This document shows positions 1 through 7,672 of a stretch of DNA of 15,548 bases, piece after piece. The notes below the pieces were generated by a model that was not told the origin of the DNA, made no database searches, and saw nothing but the letters and a program-made list of their open reading frames with translations. Numbering within the stretch: position 1 is the stretch's first letter; every line of letters starts with the position of its first letter. A program made the position numbers and the translations under genes. Source of the DNA: Thermoplasmatota archaeon (GTDB lineage Archaea > Thermoplasmatota > Penumbrarchaeia > Penumbrarchaeales > Penumbrarchaeaceae); assembly GCA_030600725.1 (NCBI GenBank), contig JAUVLN010000017.1, positions 1-15,548 of the forward strand, given 5' to 3'.

Positions 1-2
1 TA

Positions 3-3000
3 GTGATGGACCAGCCCCACGGCCCCCTCCCCACCCAGGCCGTCAATGCCATCGACAGGGTCCCCGAGTGGACCAGGATGAACCTGACCAGGACCTTCCT
101 GGAGATCGGCAGCAGCAAGGCGTCGGTCTACGGCCAGCTGATCATGGACTGCACGGATGAGAGATACCTGGACGAGCTGGCATTCACCATCTCACACACT
201 CCTCCCGAGGTCCTGGACAGGGTCTACCCCAATGTATTTCTCTCCAATGTGGAGATGTTGTACAACAATGATCCGTTCATTGATTACGCGGACATCATCG
301 ACTCGGAGGAGAGCTCCACGGTCAAGTATTACGTGGATGAATCCGGAAACAGAACATCTTTTGACCTTCCCGAAGATATATACTACTGGTACATCGCCCT
401 CCCCAAGATAACGGACGAGGACCCCACCTACATCGACCCCAACACTGGGGGTCCCTCATCCGGCGGGAAGTTCTGGAGGGACTACGTATTCAACCACGCG
501 GACGCCTCCTACCCCTCCGATACCACCACCAGTGAGGTCCTCTTTCCCAAGAACGTCACACCTCCTCTTCTCAAGGACCTCCTGGCCGGTGTCGATACGA
601 TGTGGGACGGGGAATCCTACGGGGCCCCCGGAGGCTATCTGAACAACGGGACAGGGAACCGACGCCCCTTCGATTACAGGGACCACGCGATAGAGAAGGT
701 ATCCAACTGGGTGGAGAAGACACTTCCCCTCAACATTGCGGAAGAGAAGGTGAGGATAGGAAGGGACCCATCTCGGTCGGTCCAGCCGGTCAGGATAGCC
801 CACAACCACTACGGCAACTGCGGGGAGCTTCAGGACCTCACCATCGCCGCAGCAAGGGCCGCCCTCATTCCGGCAAGGGGCGTCCTCAACACGGGCGAGG
901 ACCACGTATGGTCCGAGTTCTGGGAGAGGGGCTGGCACCACTGGGACAACTACTGGTCCGACGGAGGAACCGGCATCGACATACCAGGCAAATATGATGC
1001 AGACTTCCCCGGAAGCTGGGGGAGAGAGCTCACCACGGTGTTCTCATGGCGCGGGGACGAATACGTTGAGACCGTAACCAGCAGCTACTCCAACACGGCG
1101 CTGTTCAAGGCGAAGGTGCTTGACGCCTCGGGCATGCCGGTGGACGGCGCAAGGGTTATCCTTGCCACGGAGCACTATTACGTCCCGACCTCTCTTAGCT
1201 TTTCCACGTGGGGGCACACGGACGAGAACGGCGATGTGACATTCGAGATAGGGGACAGCAGGAACTACTGGACCCAGGCCTCATGTGAACTTGGAGAGGA
1301 CCCCGCCGACAGCGGGGGAAACATACAGGTGACCCGGATCATCACAGACAGCCAGACCGGGAGCACGTACTCCCACACGTTCAATATGCCAGGGAACATC
1401 GATCGCCCGGCCTCCTCTCAGTCTGCGGACCCCATGGAGGATGGGAAACACCTCCTGCAGATGGCTTTCGACGTGGAGGCCTCGTTCCTCCACGGGCAGA
1501 ACCTGTACACGGGAAACACGTTCTCATATCAAACCGACTCGGGCGATCTGGACCTCTACTTTGTTGACGGGGCCAACCACCAGAAATTCCTGCTTGGGAA
1601 CTCATTTACCGCCTACAACATCTCCGAGGAGACCTCCTCCGGCACCCTTACCACGTTCCTCACCGAGGAAGGGGGATACGTCATCCTCTCAAACAAGGGG
1701 TGCCTGAACACGGAGAAGATGGTCTCCATCAACGTCTCGGTATACTCCCTCCCCACCGTCCTGATAACCTCCCCCCAGAACGGGGTCAAAGTAAGGCACA
1801 CGGACAGCCTCGAGTTCGCAGGAGTGGCGCACTCCAATCCAGGGCTGGAGACCGTGCAGTGGCGTATCGACGAAGGCGATTGGATGGATGCTGTCGACCT
1901 CTCCGGGGATTGGACCGGCTTCTCCTTCACGCTTGACACAACGCCGTTGACCGCAGGAGAACATCTCGTGGAGGTCATGGCCATCACGATGGAGAGGGGA
2001 TACGTTATCAACGGTATCACCATAACGGTTGAGGACCACATCAACCCTGAAGTTACCATCGCCTCTCCTCTCGAACACGATGTGATCGTCCAGGGGGACG
2101 AGCTTGAGATCAACGGGAGCTGCTGGGACGATTACTCCGTGGACGTATTGATCATGTCCCTGGACGGAGAACCTGACATTGATATCACCTCCAGCATCTC
2201 CGATGGGAACTGGAGCTTCACGCTCTCAACGGGTGACCTGGAGGTCGGGGACCACGAGATCGATATCACGGTGAGGGACGCTGTCGGCCACCATATCGAG
2301 GCCTCCGTCGGCTTCTACCTTACCGAACTGATCAGGCCTGAAGTGGCCATTCTACTCCCGGAGAACAACACCCTTGTATTGCAGGGGACCACTGTGCTGC
2401 TTTCGGGGGATGCGTCCGATAACGTGGAGCTCATCTCGCTCACGCTCCACATCGATGGCGAGAAGCTGGGAAACATAAAGCTACCAAGGTATGACCCATA
2501 CTGGGAATATGAACTGGAGACCACCTGGCTTGACGGGGGGAGCCATCTCGTTGAGATCATGGCACTTGACTCCGAGGGGAACGTGAACTCCACAGATGTC
2601 ACCATACTCATCGATGGGGCCCCTCCCCTGCTCAACATGATCTATCCCGGGTCGGACCTTGTGATCGGCCCGACCGGGGATCTGGTGGTCAGGATCGAGG
2701 TAGAGGATGACATGGGTATTTCTGACGTGCATCTTATCCTGGGCGGTACGGAACGGGTGGAGGGGGTCCTCGTCAACGGTTCAACCTGGGAGTTTACCAT
2801 TGACGTGTCATCCCTCGGGTCCGGAAGACACGGCTTCTTCGTTGAGGCCACCGACCTTGTCGGCCTGATGACAAGGCTGGACGGCACGTTCACGATAGAT
2901 GCGGATGCTCCCTCATTGTATATCTACGGCGGGGATCCCGGATCGTTCCACATCGGGGATACGGTCTATCTCAACGGGACCATATCGGACAGGTCGGACA

Positions 3001-3800
3001 TATCTCATCTAACCATCACCATCGGGGATGAAACCTGGAACATGACCGGGGAGATCCAGGACGGGGCCTTCAGCTTTTCCTGGAACACCTCCGATCTCAC
3101 GGCCGGCAATTACTCTATAGAGATCATCGCACTGGACTCCATGGGAAACCAGGCCACACTCCGGTTCATGATGGAGGGGACCGTAAGGGTCGTTGAAGAT
3201 GTAAGCAAAGATGAAGACATACAGGTGGATAAGGTCACCGACACGGGCCAGGATAACCTGATGATATTCATCCTGCTGGGCCTTCTGGTCCTCATGATGA
3301 TCATCGGGGTGGCCCTGATCCTTGTCCTCAAGAGAAGACGGGACCAGCAGGCCGTGCCGATGCCTCCCCCGGGCATGTACCCGGCCCTTCCCCCTCAGCA
3401 GCAGTACGCAGTAGGGCCACAACCCGCGGTACAGGGGCTTCCCCCTGGACCGATGGTTTACCCAGGGGTAACGCCGCCACAGACATTACCTCCTGCAGAC
3501 CCCACCCCGATGATAGAGCCTCAGGCCACGGAGCAGATGGTTGGCGATAACGCGCCTCCTGCGTACCCGGCAGTCACGGAACCGGTGGCAATCGAGGAGA
3601 TCTTCGCTTTGCCACCCGAGGATCCAGCCAATATGACCGAACCGAATCCGCCTGAACACGAGGAGACCCAAACAGCACCCGCACAGCCTTTCGAGGGCTC
3701 CCTAACAGAGAGGACCCCTGAACCACCGGAGCCTCCCTTGCAGTCACCACCGGAGGCCGCCACTCCCAGGGCCCATAGTGAACCCTCTCCTACACCATAG
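3..3800 (+). CDS. Transglutaminase-like, multi-Ig surface protein with C-terminal membrane anchor and Pro-rich tail (5' partial)
   Basis: The frame is open at the left edge and no signal peptide is visible, so the true start lies upstream; 1265 codons are seen. A transglutaminase-like (papain-fold) core lies around residues 190-360, with a plausible triad of Cys273 (in GNCGEL), His301 (in EDHVW) and Asp315 (in HHWDNYW). A carboxypeptidase-regulatory-like beta domain follows (about 368-460, DASGMPVDGARV), then an unnamed beta-rich domain (about 475-580). Five Ig-like repeats of about 97 residues begin near 580, 680, 778, 874 and 968; four open with a PxVxIxxP-type motif. A membrane helix (about 1086-1109) ends in KRRR and is followed by a 150-residue Pro/Gln/Glu-rich tail, probably cytoplasmic. 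Known of the fold: such domains may be peptidases, amidases or cross-linking enzymes; the sequence does not decide which. GC is about 57%, matching paaK and unlike the adjacent island. The gene is convergent with its right neighbour, 59 bp away. Confidence 0.85.
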   Translation: MMDQPHGPLPTQAVNAIDRVPEWTRMNLTRTFLEIGSSKASVYGQLIMDCTDERYLDELAFTISHTPPEVLDRVYPNVFLSNVEMLYNNDPFIDYADIIDSEESSTVKYYVDESGNRTSFDLPEDIYYWYIALPKITDEDPTYIDPNTGGPSSGGKFWRDYVFNHADASYPSDTTTSEVLFPKNVTPPLLKDLLAGVDTMWDGESYGAPGGYLNNGTGNRRPFDYRDHAIEKVSNWVEKTLPLNIAEEKVRIGRDPSRSVQPVRIAHNHYGNCGELQDLTIAAARAALIPARGVLNTGEDHVWSEFWERGWHHWDNYWSDGGTGIDIPGKYDADFPGSWGRELTTVFSWRGDEYVETVTSSYSNTALFKAKVLDASGMPVDGARVILATEHYYVPTSLSFSTWGHTDENGDVTFEIGDSRNYWTQASCELGEDPADSGGNIQVTRIITDSQTGSTYSHTFNMPGNIDRPASSQSADPMEDGKHLLQMAFDVEASFLHGQNLYTGNTFSYQTDSGDLDLYFVDGANHQKFLLGNSFTAYNISEETSSGTLTTFLTEEGGYVILSNKGCLNTEKMVSINVSVYSLPTVLITSPQNGVKVRHTDSLEFAGVAHSNPGLETVQWRIDEGDWMDAVDLSGDWTGFSFTLDTTPLTAGEHLVEVMAITMERGYVINGITITVEDHINPEVTIASPLEHDVIVQGDELEINGSCWDDYSVDVLIMSLDGEPDIDITSSISDGNWSFTLSTGDLEVGDHEIDITVRDAVGHHIEASVGFYLTELIRPEVAILLPENNTLVLQGTTVLLSGDASDNVELISLTLHIDGEKLGNIKLPRYDPYWEYELETTWLDGGSHLVEIMALDSEGNVNSTDVTILIDGAPPLLNMIYPGSDLVIGPTGDLVVRIEVEDDMGISDVHLILGGTERVEGVLVNGSTWEFTIDVSSLGSGRHGFFVEATDLVGLMTRLDGTFTIDADAPSLYIYGGDPGSFHIGDTVYLNGTISDRSDISHLTITIGDETWNMTGEIQDGAFSFSWNTSDLTAGNYSIEIIALDSMGNQATLRFMMEGTVRVVEDVSKDEDIQVDKVTDTGQDNLMIFILLGLLVLMMIIGVALILVLKRRRDQQAVPMPPPGMYPALPPQQQYAVGPQPAVQGLPPGPMVYPGVTPPQTLPPADPTPMIEPQATEQMVGDNAPPAYPAVTEPVAIEEIFALPPEDPANMTEPNPPEHEETQTAPAQPFEGSLTERTPEPPEPPLQSPPEAATPRAHSEPSPTP

Positions 3801-3859
3801 GAACATGTAAGACCACAGGCTTCCAAATCCACAAAGTAGGATTTTCCTCGACAAACATC

Positions 3860-6800
3860 TTACACAACTACTTGAGATGGAATATTACTTCCCTTTGATA
3901 TAAAAGGAGGAGCATAATTTGAAGTAGTCTGATCATTGTCAAATTCAATCCACATTTTTGCATAATTATAAGCCTCCTGAATTGAAACAATAATATTTCT
4001 AGTGTTAGTCTTTTTATATGGTATAAATACAATATGGGGAACAACTCCATTTCCATCAATAACCCATCCTTTCTCTAATAGATCATCAGCATTCAGTCCC
4101 CATTTAATATGTTTGATCATATTTGACGTTCCTCCTGAATATATGCTATTACTAGGGTCGCAATAACCAACAATTTTTTCATAATAAGACGATGAATTTC
4201 CCCTAATTCTTGATGACCATGATAAACCAGGAATTGATGAGGTTTGTCCAGAAGAACTACTTGTAACAATAATCCTATTATCATTTAATATATTATAATA
4301 TGGTGAGACCAAATCACCCGAGTGGCATGCACCTACAATAACAGTTGAATATTTATTATTCAATGAGTCCAAATCATTTTTAAATAAAATGGCATCATAA
4401 TTATTATTTAATGTATGTGAAGGATGTCCCGAAGCAACTTGATCAGATAGACAGAAAAAGAATTTACTTTTAGAATCTATTGTTGTGAATCCTCCGTGGC
4501 TATTTGATTCCCAATAAAAATAGTCATAATTATCTAGTTTCGGTACAATTCTAGTGTTAGTTAAAAAGGATGTCCCACTTCCTTTCGCACTGTATAATGT
4601 GAATTGACCACCTTGAGTCAATTTGGAAAATGTATTGCGAATGTTATCTACTATACAATCACCATCAATCCAAAAATCATTTTCATAGTGTTCTGGTTGA
4701 TTCCAATTTGTAGATCCTGATGAATCTTGATATGTGTCGTCATTATCCAAATAAATAATATCATCATCATCATATCCTTGCTTAATCAGTACCTCCCTCA
4801 TATCATAAGCTTCCAACTTGAAATGTCTTTCATCAAATGGGTAAAGTGAAGCTCCATTTGTAACACCTGCAACCAAGATAGCAAATCTAGAGTTGTGTTC
4901 AAATGGATCGAATTGATCTGAATGAAGTGATCGGATAATCTCATATTTATCAGACATTGAATCCCCATCAGTATCTTCCATTAAATTAAAAATACCCTTT
5001 CTAAGTCTGAAAGAATCCATTATTCCATAATATTGATTTTGATATTGACTTCCAGTATATCTTACGCCAATATAAATTGCACCAGTTGAAATTTGCCTTG
5101 TATACGTGTTGAAAGAATGTGTTGCGTCATTTGTGTTTTTATCTCCATAACCACTCTTTCCATCCAAGAAAATTAAAATTTCATCGAATTTAAACACACC
5201 CATTACATGATGCCAAGTATTATGACTACCCGCATCATTATAATCCCCTACTACCGGTAAAGTATGTATTGCCTGTATCCAATTTCCACCTGTTTCCTTT
5301 ATTTTAAAATATGGCAATTTATCTGAATTCATACCAAGCTCCCATGAATTGAACTGTGAGACAAACACACATTGTCCTGATTGTGTAGAGTCTGGCTTTA
5401 TCCAACAATCAACAGTGAACTCTCCTACGATGAAATCAACGTGAGAGGGATCGGGAGAGAGACTAACACGGACATGTGGATTGATTTGACTAGAAGAAAA
5501 ACTCACACCTTTATTATATCTTCCACTATCAACAATAGTTGCTCCATTTATTAAAGAACCATCATTATCAAATCCAGTCCAATCAGTTGTGGGAATGGAT
5601 AAGGAGCCATCGCCGTCTTCGAATTCGAATCTTACTATCTCAGGATTAATTACTTTCACATAATCACATATGCCAACCTGATCTATTTTCCCAGGAAAAG
5701 CTAGATTGACATCATGTTGATTTCTTCCAATGTAAAATTCATTATTATTATCGTAGGGGATATTTCTTCCATCCCAGGTAAAAATTGCAGTATTTTCAAG
5801 TTTCCCGTTAATAAATACATTAACTTCTCCATCTTTAAATGTACCTGAAACATAAGACCATTTATCCACAGGAACGGAAGATATTGAGATTACCCCACAA
5901 TTCTGGTTTGGATTGATACCCCCCACTCCAAAGGTAATTTTTCGGTCCATCCCAATATTCAGAAAAAACGAATAATAACTGCTGGTGTAAGCTTTTGAAA
6001 TAATATTTATATTGTCAGTTAGAGGATTCCAATCACTATTCGGTTTAATCCAAGCTTCAACAGATAATTCTTGAGGACCATTATTATTTGTTTCAGGATC
6101 ATCAATTGTGGCATAATACCTATAATCTATGCACGAAAGATATCCGCCATATACTCCGTTCGAACCCCATGGATCTCCACCATCTGGATAGTGTAAAGTG
6201 GCATCGTTGTTATGCATGGTCTGATCAAGAGAATAACTACCGCCTTGTTCATCAAAATCGATGAAAATAAGTTGTCTTCCAATTGAATTCACATCATTTG
6301 CCCACTCATTATTTGAAGTGCCTTTGTCAATTCTAACCTCATCGATTAATCCGAAGAATTGGCCACATTCAGCATTTGGAGATAATGAATAATAAGAATA
6401 AGGATCTGCACCAATTGTGAAATATTTTTCTGTAGAAGGGGAAATGAAAAATGGCATATACGTATCTTCCAATATATTATCAATTTCTTTTCCATTAATA
6501 TAAAAATAAATCCGTAATTGATTGTCTCCAAGAATAAGTCGAATATTTATTTTACTCCATTCATTATATTCAACAGTGGCTGTTGATGTGATTGCATATT
6601 TGTAATATAGGAAAGGAAAAGAGGTACCCGAACTAATTGGATATTCGAATTGTAATTTATTATCAGAATTTATTGTAATTCTATACCATCCCTCAACCTG
6701 TAGTGAATTCGGAAAAGTATAATCGTCCCAAAGATAATTTATTAGAACGCGTTTATTATAATGCTCAACATCATATGGCCAACACCGAAGTTCAAAATCA

Positions 6801-7339
6801 TAATAATTATAAACACCATTACTTGATGGTGTATCAATTTCAAAGGAATCGTCACCAGGGATTCTAATGTAACGGCAATCCGAAGTTGAAGGATAATAAT
6901 CTGAAGGTGGTTTCCAGAAATCTATTGCTCTTCCTTGAAGTGCTGTATGAGTTCTTCTTGGAATATCATGTTTATTATGTACAAAGTTAGAATCACTAAA
7001 TTGCTCTGCTGGACCTGCATCCAAGTAACCATCATTTTGTTCATTGGTTAAATCATAAACCTTGTTGGTTACTCCATTAATGAGATCATCTACCCCATCA
7101 CCGGAATAACTATACTCAGCTTCATATACCATATTTGAGGAAACTTGCTCATAATCTTCATCGAAGGGTAATGACAACACATTCGTTGACACATCACCTA
7201 TTTGATGTTGATTAAATGCAATAATGGTTGAATCGTCGTCATTAGTTATCAATAATCCAAATAATCCGCTCCCAACAAGAGTTATTATAAGAACAATATT
7301 TGACATCTTATGTTTTATCAATTTCATTTTATTTTTCAC
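3860..7339 (-). CDS. Secreted LamG(x3) - C13/clan CD-like cysteine peptidase
   Basis: 1159 codons from a GTG at 7339, chosen because GGAGGT lies 6 nt upstream and a TATA box about 52 nt upstream; a TTG at 7357 would place the Shine-Dalgarno inside the gene. The N-terminus is a signal peptide (Lys-rich, then IVLIITLVGSGLFGLL). Three concanavalin/LamG-like domains follow at roughly 160-342, 355-560 and 565-780, each ending in a GxIDxVRIxKG-type strand (GLIDEVRIDKG, GKIDQVGI, GIMDSFRLRKG). DTDGDSMSDKYE at 789-800 is a calcium-binding-type linker. The peptidase domain (about 817-1090) has His948 (SHGG) and Cys1005 (VGACHSGDL), the His-Gly / Ala-Cys-x-Ser-Gly arrangement of family C13 and other clan CD peptidases. 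No membrane helix follows, so it is probably secreted free. LamG domains commonly bind glycans or proteins, so they may target the peptidase; the substrate is unknown. The gene is intact, very AT-rich and rich in Asn, Tyr and Ile. C11 or C14 assignment is the main alternative. Confidence 0.82.
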   Translation of the reverse strand: MKNKMKLIKHKMSNIVLIITLVGSGLFGLLITNDDDSTIIAFNQHQIGDVSTNVLSLPFDEDYEQVSSNMVYEAEYSYSGDGVDDLINGVTNKVYDLTNEQNDGYLDAGPAEQFSDSNFVHNKHDIPRRTHTALQGRAIDFWKPPSDYYPSTSDCRYIRIPGDDSFEIDTPSSNGVYNYYDFELRCWPYDVEHYNKRVLINYLWDDYTFPNSLQVEGWYRITINSDNKLQFEYPISSGTSFPFLYYKYAITSTATVEYNEWSKINIRLILGDNQLRIYFYINGKEIDNILEDTYMPFFISPSTEKYFTIGADPYSYYSLSPNAECGQFFGLIDEVRIDKGTSNNEWANDVNSIGRQLIFIDFDEQGGSYSLDQTMHNNDATLHYPDGGDPWGSNGVYGGYLSCIDYRYYATIDDPETNNNGPQELSVEAWIKPNSDWNPLTDNINIISKAYTSSYYSFFLNIGMDRKITFGVGGINPNQNCGVISISSVPVDKWSYVSGTFKDGEVNVFINGKLENTAIFTWDGRNIPYDNNNEFYIGRNQHDVNLAFPGKIDQVGICDYVKVINPEIVRFEFEDGDGSLSIPTTDWTGFDNDGSLINGATIVDSGRYNKGVSFSSSQINPHVRVSLSPDPSHVDFIVGEFTVDCWIKPDSTQSGQCVFVSQFNSWELGMNSDKLPYFKIKETGGNWIQAIHTLPVVGDYNDAGSHNTWHHVMGVFKFDEILIFLDGKSGYGDKNTNDATHSFNTYTRQISTGAIYIGVRYTGSQYQNQYYGIMDSFRLRKGIFNLMEDTDGDSMSDKYEIIRSLHSDQFDPFEHNSRFAILVAGVTNGASLYPFDERHFKLEAYDMREVLIKQGYDDDDIIYLDNDDTYQDSSGSTNWNQPEHYENDFWIDGDCIVDNIRNTFSKLTQGGQFTLYSAKGSGTSFLTNTRIVPKLDNYDYFYWESNSHGGFTTIDSKSKFFFCLSDQVASGHPSHTLNNNYDAILFKNDLDSLNNKYSTVIVGACHSGDLVSPYYNILNDNRIIVTSSSSGQTSSIPGLSWSSRIRGNSSSYYEKIVGYCDPSNSIYSGGTSNMIKHIKWGLNADDLLEKGWVIDGNGVVPHIVFIPYKKTNTRNIIVSIQEAYNYAKMWIEFDNDQTTSNYAPPFISKGSNIPSQVVV

Positions 7340-7345
7340 GTAATT

Positions 7346-7351
7346 ACCTCC
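7346..7351 (-). promoter_or_regulatory. Shine-Dalgarno fixing the GTG start of the LamG-peptidase gene
   Basis: The minus strand reads GGAGGT followed by six bases and then GTG at 7339. This is the best-spaced site in the region and decides for GTG over the TTG 18 nt upstream. Confidence 0.75.
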
Positions 7352-7387
7352 ATACAAATTACCGTTATTTAAAAAATATGTTTATGA

Positions 7388-7395
7388 TATTTATA
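7388..7395 (-). promoter_or_regulatory. TATA box of the LamG-peptidase gene
   Basis: The minus strand reads TATAAATA, centred about 52 nt upstream of the GTG. With the usual archaeal spacing of about 26 nt from TATA to transcription start, the transcript would begin near 7365, leaving a leader of about 25 nt that contains the Shine-Dalgarno. The end of the MITE-like element (7429) is 33 bp upstream of this box, so an insertion there could alter BRE or operator context. Confidence 0.55.
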
Positions 7396-7428
7396 TTAAG
7401 GCATTCAAATTATAATTTTATTTGATTA

Positions 7429-7456
7429 AGGGGGGTATCCATCTAACTCCCCAAGA
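7429..7456 (+). repeat. Left terminal inverted repeat of the MITE-like element
   Basis: It begins AGGGGGGTATCCATC and continues through CTCCCCAA; 24 of 28 bases match the reverse complement of the right end. The base before it ends the octamer TTTGATTA. Confidence 0.85.
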
Positions 7457-7542
7457 CATATAAATTCATTGATTTTCATAAATTTTATAAAAACTACAAT
7501 ATAATGATATTATATGCGATTATATGCCATTATCAGTTCGTA

Positions 7543-7570
7543 TTTTGGGGAGCTAAGTGGATACCCCCCT
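7543..7570 (-). repeat. Right terminal inverted repeat of the MITE-like element
   Basis: It contains TTGGGGAGCTAAGTGG and ends in ATACCCCCCT, followed directly by the second copy of TTTGATTA. The mismatches with the left end are clustered in the middle of the repeat; the outer 13 bases are identical. Confidence 0.85.
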
Positions 7571-7672
7571 TTTGATTATTTATATATCATTTATTTTTCT
7601 CTCCTCAATATTATTTGGAAAAGATGATAAAGGAACTCCATGATGACCAGAAAAGTAGTTTCTCATCCGGGT

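Larger units (their letters stand above)
7429..7570. mobile_element. 142-bp MITE-like element with imperfect TIRs and 8-bp target duplication
   Basis: The ends are inverted repeats. The first 13 bases (AGGGGGGTATCCA) match exactly and 24 of the first 28 match overall (7429-7456 against the complement of 7543-7570; mismatches at TIR positions 14, 15, 18 and 27). Immediately outside both ends is the same octamer, TTTGATTA (7421-7428 and 7571-7578), a perfect target-site duplication. The 86-bp AT-rich interior has no open frame of note, so the element is non-autonomous. Eight-bp duplications are known for several transposase families (for example IS1595, IS6 and the ISH1-type IS5 group); the family cannot be assigned here. 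It sits between the two largest island genes, just upstream of the peptidase promoter. Confidence 0.88.

Noticed and set aside
3825..3844. 6-bp hairpin AAATCC / GGATTT between the two convergent genes
   Set aside because: The stem is short and AT-rich and has only a brief T-run; expected by chance in such sequence, so not called as a terminator.
7579..7672. GAGGAGAG followed by ATG upstream of the MITE on the minus strand
   Set aside because: The frame is only four codons (MIYK then stop), and removing the MITE does not extend it, so it is not a gene broken by the insertion.
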